From: Hypomesus transpacificus | Taxonomy: Eukaryota; Chordata; Actinopteri; Osmeriformes; Osmeridae | Length of the DNA stretch: 64,000 nt | NCBI RefSeq assembly: GCF_021917145.1 | Contig: NC_061065.1 | Span: forward strand, 3,291,168 to 3,355,167 | Direction of reading: 5' to 3' | Shown: one piece after another, positions 59,918 through 64,000 of the stretch | Layout of the letters: the number at the start of each line of letters is the position of its first letter | Numbering within the stretch: position 1 is the stretch's first letter | Notes under the pieces: model-generated | The model's database searches: none | What the model saw: the letters and a program-made list of their open reading frames with translations, nothing else | What the model was told of the DNA's origin: nothing | Program-made: the position numbers and the translations under genes

Positions 59918-61060
59918 CTGTTAGGCTATACTACAGTATTGTTTGTAGGCTATTCACATTTTGTTGGTGTTCCTTTGTCCTATTGTTGCAGTGGATTTAA
60001 TAATTATACATTTATATGTGAATATAATAATTCAAACCTTTCTAAGTGCCAATACACACATCTACATAAGCCCGGCATGAGGTGTGTAGCCAACCGGTGC
60101 TTGTTTAAGCAGTCATAACCGGGTTCATAGGAAGAATAGATACGTAGGCACTTCAGGCAGTGACAAGCCACGTAAATAACGATAACAGTGTACTGCCTGT
60201 CTTGTCCTTCTGAAGTTGTTACATTGAATAGGCTGAACATCAACATGTAACATCAAGTATAGCCTACAAATTCCAGAAAAAATGTGCGTTAGCTTTCAAT
60301 TTTACGTATGCCTAGGCTACTTGTACAGTGTCCTGGCAATAAATAAAGAACATTATGCTACATGTTTTGCCAGGATAACTGGCAAGACCATTGAATGTTC
60401 GTGATGTTCCTGTATGTTTATTCCTTTGACTGGGTACAACAACGCGATCAGTTAACCGACTATAAATGTTTTTAATGTCGGGCTACGAATTTATTGAACA
60501 ACTTCTGTCTGATACGTGTGGCATCCTTTAGCCAAATAATTAGCTTACATTTTGCTGAGAGAAGAGCTAGACAACAAATGTTCTAATGAATCACCGACTA
60601 AAAGTCATCTACTGACATTGCCTTTACTCCATGTTAAAAGCTAAAAAATGATGGACTGGCAAAAGCTTTATAACTATAAATCTACTCTAAATGTACTTAA
60701 AAGTATGGCGACGACGTCATGCACAAGTACATGCCACAACGTTGGCACTTGGCAACTTATCCAGTAGTAAATGTCAAACGACAAGTATGTCAAAGTAGTA
60801 GAACCGTGATCCCAAGCTAGCATAGACAAATCGCTGCGTTTACACTGGCAGACGCTGTGCAAACCACTTCCGGCGGAAATTAATTGCATATTTGTAGAGT
60901 TATGGCGGCCCCCTCGTTTTGGCGCGTAAACTTGTCTAATAGCCTAGGGGGGAGTGGTTGGAGCGTTGGAGTCGTCACATTTTCAGAGACACATTAGTGA
61001 GGGTTTAGAACACTTTTTTTACGCCCCCCCCTCTAGTGTTATCATGTTGACTGTGAAACG
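59918..61060. other. Spacer between two transposons
   Basis: No gene or bounded repeat is seen. The open frames are short and unsupported. Its left edge resumes the sequence interrupted by the Harbinger element. Confidence 0.4.
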
Positions 61061-62012
61061 CAGGGTTCAACATAAAAAAAAAAAAATGTTTATGGGGCCA
61101 GTAAGTTACTTTTACTGGCTGTAATTTATCATTGTTACAACAAAACCAAAGGCTTATAAGTTAGGCCTATGTTATTCTGTTAACATGTTTAACCATTTAT
61201 TAAACACATCCTGGATATAAAAAAAACTAAAATGAAATCAAATTTTTAGTGATAAAAAATAATAAGGTAATAGTCAGCAAAACTGCTCTCTTCCCTGCTG
61301 ACAGCCATCTCTGCACGACTGTCTGGCTGAAACTGAAACCTCTGGTCACTCAATGCTAATTGATAAAAGCTTCCATTGCATTTCATCAGTATGATACTAT
61401 GTACCCAAGTCGACACCATTCTTCTGCTGCAGTTCAATAGCCTGGGGGAACAAGGCGAACGTCTGTCCGTCTGAATTACGTGATATGCCGTTGTTATAAG
61501 TCGTGCCATAACATGATGGGCATCTGCATTTAAATTCCTAACCAGCATGGTCAACGGCCTGGAAGATGGATTGTCAACCATCCGCTTAACTGTCACGCAA
61601 ACCAGCTGTTGTGTAAAAAAGATCCACTTTTTTCTGCTTTAGACGGGAACATACGACAGACGACACAGTGCATCTTCGCTCCATGAAAAAAGTTCCTTCC
61701 GTTTGAACTCATAGCTCTACTTTGCGTTCATCTTCACTTTTGTCTCGCGCCAGTTGTAAAAAAATGTATCGAGATTAGAGAATTACAATTTGACAACCAC
61801 TCACTTACTCAACTCTTGATTTGCCAAATGTGCATCCCACGAGCTGCAAAGTTATTTATGCATTTAGCAGATTGCAAATATGTTTAAACATATGAAGGAT
61901 GTTAACTTTAACGATGCGATTTTTTTTTTCCAATCAATAATTTGCATTGGCTATTTAACTGTCCCGACGTTACTTTTTACTGGCCCCGGGCCATCGCTTA
62001 TGTCGAACCCTG
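61061..62012. mobile_element. hAT non-autonomous element, 952 bp
   Basis: Inverted ends CAGGGTTCAACATAA and, inverted, CAGGGTTCGACATAAGC, followed by GGGGCCAGTAA on both sides; exact 8-bp duplication GTGAAACG at 61053-61060 and 62013-62020. The longest frame inside (minus, 116 codons) has no recognised domain. Confidence 0.9.
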
Positions 62013-62420
62013 GTGAAACGTCTTCAATAAGTAGGCCTAATCTGTATTTCAATCTTCACCGACACCGACTGGATCACGGGCACTGCACAAGTTTTACTAA
62101 ATGTAATGTCGTGCATTTATCATCCAGCCCTATAGGCGGCACTATCGCGCAAGGGAAAAGTACCCCGTTTGACGTAACTTCCGTCTTCCATTGAGAAGGA
62201 GTGGACACTTTCCCGAAGTGAACACATCAGCAATTGATAGTTGTGCAGGCAAAGCGAACAAACTAAGTGGTTCGACACGAATACAGACACCTTCATTTAA
62301 GAAGACTTCTGCCAGTATAGCTCCGTTTGTGTCTACATGTTTCAAAGGAGCAAAAGCAGTTGAATTTTTGGCCGTGTTTGCAACGCCAGGTATCAGGCCA
62401 GAATAGTTGGTCGTGGGAAA

Positions 62421-64000
62421 ATGCCATATTTTTCTTGGAGGTAGGAACACATTGTGCTGATGCTGAAGTCTTAACCCCATTACTTTAAAGTTCCATACCA
62501 CAATTAACTTCTAATGCTTTGATTTAGCACATGCTTGCTATATAACTGCAATTCAGAGCAGGTCCTTGTGAATGTGCTACCATGTAGCCTCCATGTAGCC
62601 CTCTCACAAAACTAGTTAAGTTTGATGTTTAGAATTCCGCAGTGTTAATTCCCGTAGGCTAGCTTGGAAAGGTTAAAATGTGTTGTGTACTAATTCTGTC
62701 AGATGGTGATTTTACCTGTAATATGTTTGGTACATCCTATTCTAATACATACATTACATTGCTACTTGAATCTTAACCTGTCAAATTGTGGAGCGAATGT
62801 GTTTGTATGAAATTGTTTTTAAAGTTAGTAATATACTCTTTATTTTAGTAAATGTAGCAATCAAAGATGCACCAAAACCTCTCATAAAAAGTAAACATGT
62901 CTGGTGTGAAAGTGCAATACAGACCAGTGCATTCTGTAATGAATGACTTGTTCACAGCCCAGGTCGTACTGCAGTGGGCTGTCTGGACTCTGTGGCCTGG
63001 CTTTCCAAGCAGGGGTAAAACATGTACACAAAGAGCCTCTGTGGCAGGCAGACAGGTCTTCATGGCGAATGTGCAGTACAGTTTGTCCAACGACGAACAG
63101 AATCTCACATTCCCTTGGCCAGATTAGGTTTTCAGCAGAGGGTTGGTTTATTTGTTATATGTGGCCGTTCTAAAGTCTGTTGGAGGAGAGTTCTGTGTGG
63201 CTTCTGATTGGAGCATGTTTTTGACATGCTGCGTTTTAAGGAGAGATTTTCAAGGTTCGAGTTGTGTTGGTTGATATAGCCTAGAGGATAATGCTATCCA
63301 ATGGGGGCCTACCCCAGTGATTTTCACACAGACCATTGAAATTGAGTCTTACTAATTATTTCCAATCGCACATTCAACCAGGGTAATCTATACAGTAATT
63401 GTAACCTGTTCATTTCAATGATGGAACAGGCCTTTTTATAAGTATTCGATCAAATGAGCATTGAATCCAGTTGTGTGTTTGACCTGCGTTAAATAAGTGC
63501 TGCTGTGTGTGAGGGTGGTGCTGTGTGTGACATGTGCTGTGTGTGTGTGATTAGGGTTTGGTCCGGGCTGCTGTGGCTGCTGTCGTCGACACTGGCTGCA
63601 GGTGAAGACACATCGCTGCTCCAGGACTGGAAGGACGTCTGGCTCTTTCGCTTCTTCCTCAACGTGCTTGGCTACTGCACCATCATCATCCCTGGCTACT
63701 TTCTCATTGGCTACTTTAAGCGTTTAAACTACCTAGAAACAGGTGTGTGGGCTTCTTTCTGCTATTTAGTGTGATGGATAGTCATCCATCTTGACTCAGG
63801 TGCTGATACAGGCTGGTGTGTGTCTTTGTTTTCTCCTTCGATTAGGTCATGGCATTTGCTATCCTGTCGTAAAGGCATGTGTGTTTGGGAGTGAATCCAA
63901 AGCAGGCTTGTTGGAAGATGTGTCCATAGCATCCAGGAATGAGGCAGACTCGGGGTCCTCTACCAAACAGGCCATCAAGCTGGTCTTCTGTGCAGCTGGA
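62421..64000 (+). CDS. slc35b2: SLC35B2, Golgi PAPS transporter (first 3 coding exons, partial)
   Basis: Exon 1 is proposed as 62421-62440 (ATG, MPYFSW plus AG, donor GTAGGA); exon 2 is 63555-63742 and exon 3 starts at 63846 and runs off the window. Phases 2 and 1 join correctly. Exon 2 gives a signal-like hydrophobic stretch (VWSGLLWLLSSTLAAGEDT), then WKDVWLFRFFLNVLGYCTII and GYFKRLNYLETG; exon 3 gives GICYPVVKACVFG and ends KQAIKLVFCAAG, all matching SLC35B2. Known role: a nucleotide-sugar-transporter-family protein that moves PAPS, the sulfate donor, into the Golgi for sulfation of proteoglycans. The tiny first exon is the least certain part. TMEM151B lies upstream on the other strand with a transposon-rich gap between. 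Confidence 0.88.

Noticed and set aside
61246..61596. 116-codon minus-strand frame
   Set aside because: It lies wholly inside a non-autonomous hAT element and shows no BED finger or transposase motif.

Overview
The window is vertebrate nuclear DNA, almost certainly from a ray-finned (teleost) fish. Split genes with GT/AG introns encode proteins close to vertebrate families. The spacers are full of transposon types common in fish: hAT, PIF/Harbinger, TTAA-flanked THAP elements, Tc1, tRNA-derived SINEs and a BEL/Pao LTR retrotransposon. No species is assigned.

Layout. 1-2.28 kb: repeats and AIDA downstream DNA. 2.28-5.37 kb (-): complete AIDA gene in ten coding exons. 5.4-8.9 kb: a cluster of short DNA transposons and a SINE separating the head-to-head AIDA and RNF8 genes. 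8.98-19.93 kb (+): complete RNF8 (FHA plus RING E3 ligase) in nine coding exons; its 7.2-kb intron 3 is a nest of transposons inside transposons. 24.05-26.54 kb (+): TCTE1/DRC5, four coding exons. 30.89-31.36 kb: a PIF/Harbinger relic. 31.64-47.47 kb (-): TMEM151B, two coding exons split by a 14.3-kb intron that carries a 7.7-kb BEL/Pao element with nearly identical 805-bp LTRs and a SINE-like insertion in its pol region, plus Tc1, two TTAA-flanked elements and a fold-back element. 48.19-53.53 kb: a large composite element with a conserved terminal motif, ACGTCC-rich ends, a tandem array, a decayed coding exon and a palindrome with arms of over 700 bp. 54.66-57.58 kb: a 1.3-1.6-kb unit duplicated in tandem. 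57.9-62.0 kb: a THAP-like exon, a PIF/Harbinger element with a MADF exon, and a hAT element. 62.42 kb to the end (+): first three coding exons of SLC35B2, cut by the window edge.

The host genes do not form a pathway. AIDA acts in Axin/JNK signalling, RNF8 in DNA-break ubiquitin signalling, TCTE1 in ciliary motility, TMEM151B is an uncharacterised membrane protein, and SLC35B2 is the Golgi PAPS transporter. From memory, TCTE1, TMEM151B and SLC35B2 are also neighbours on human 6p21, so this part of the order looks ancestral. Exon borders were set by eye from reading frame, splice dinucleotides and remembered family similarity; transposon borders rest on terminal repeats and target-site duplications read directly from the sequence.
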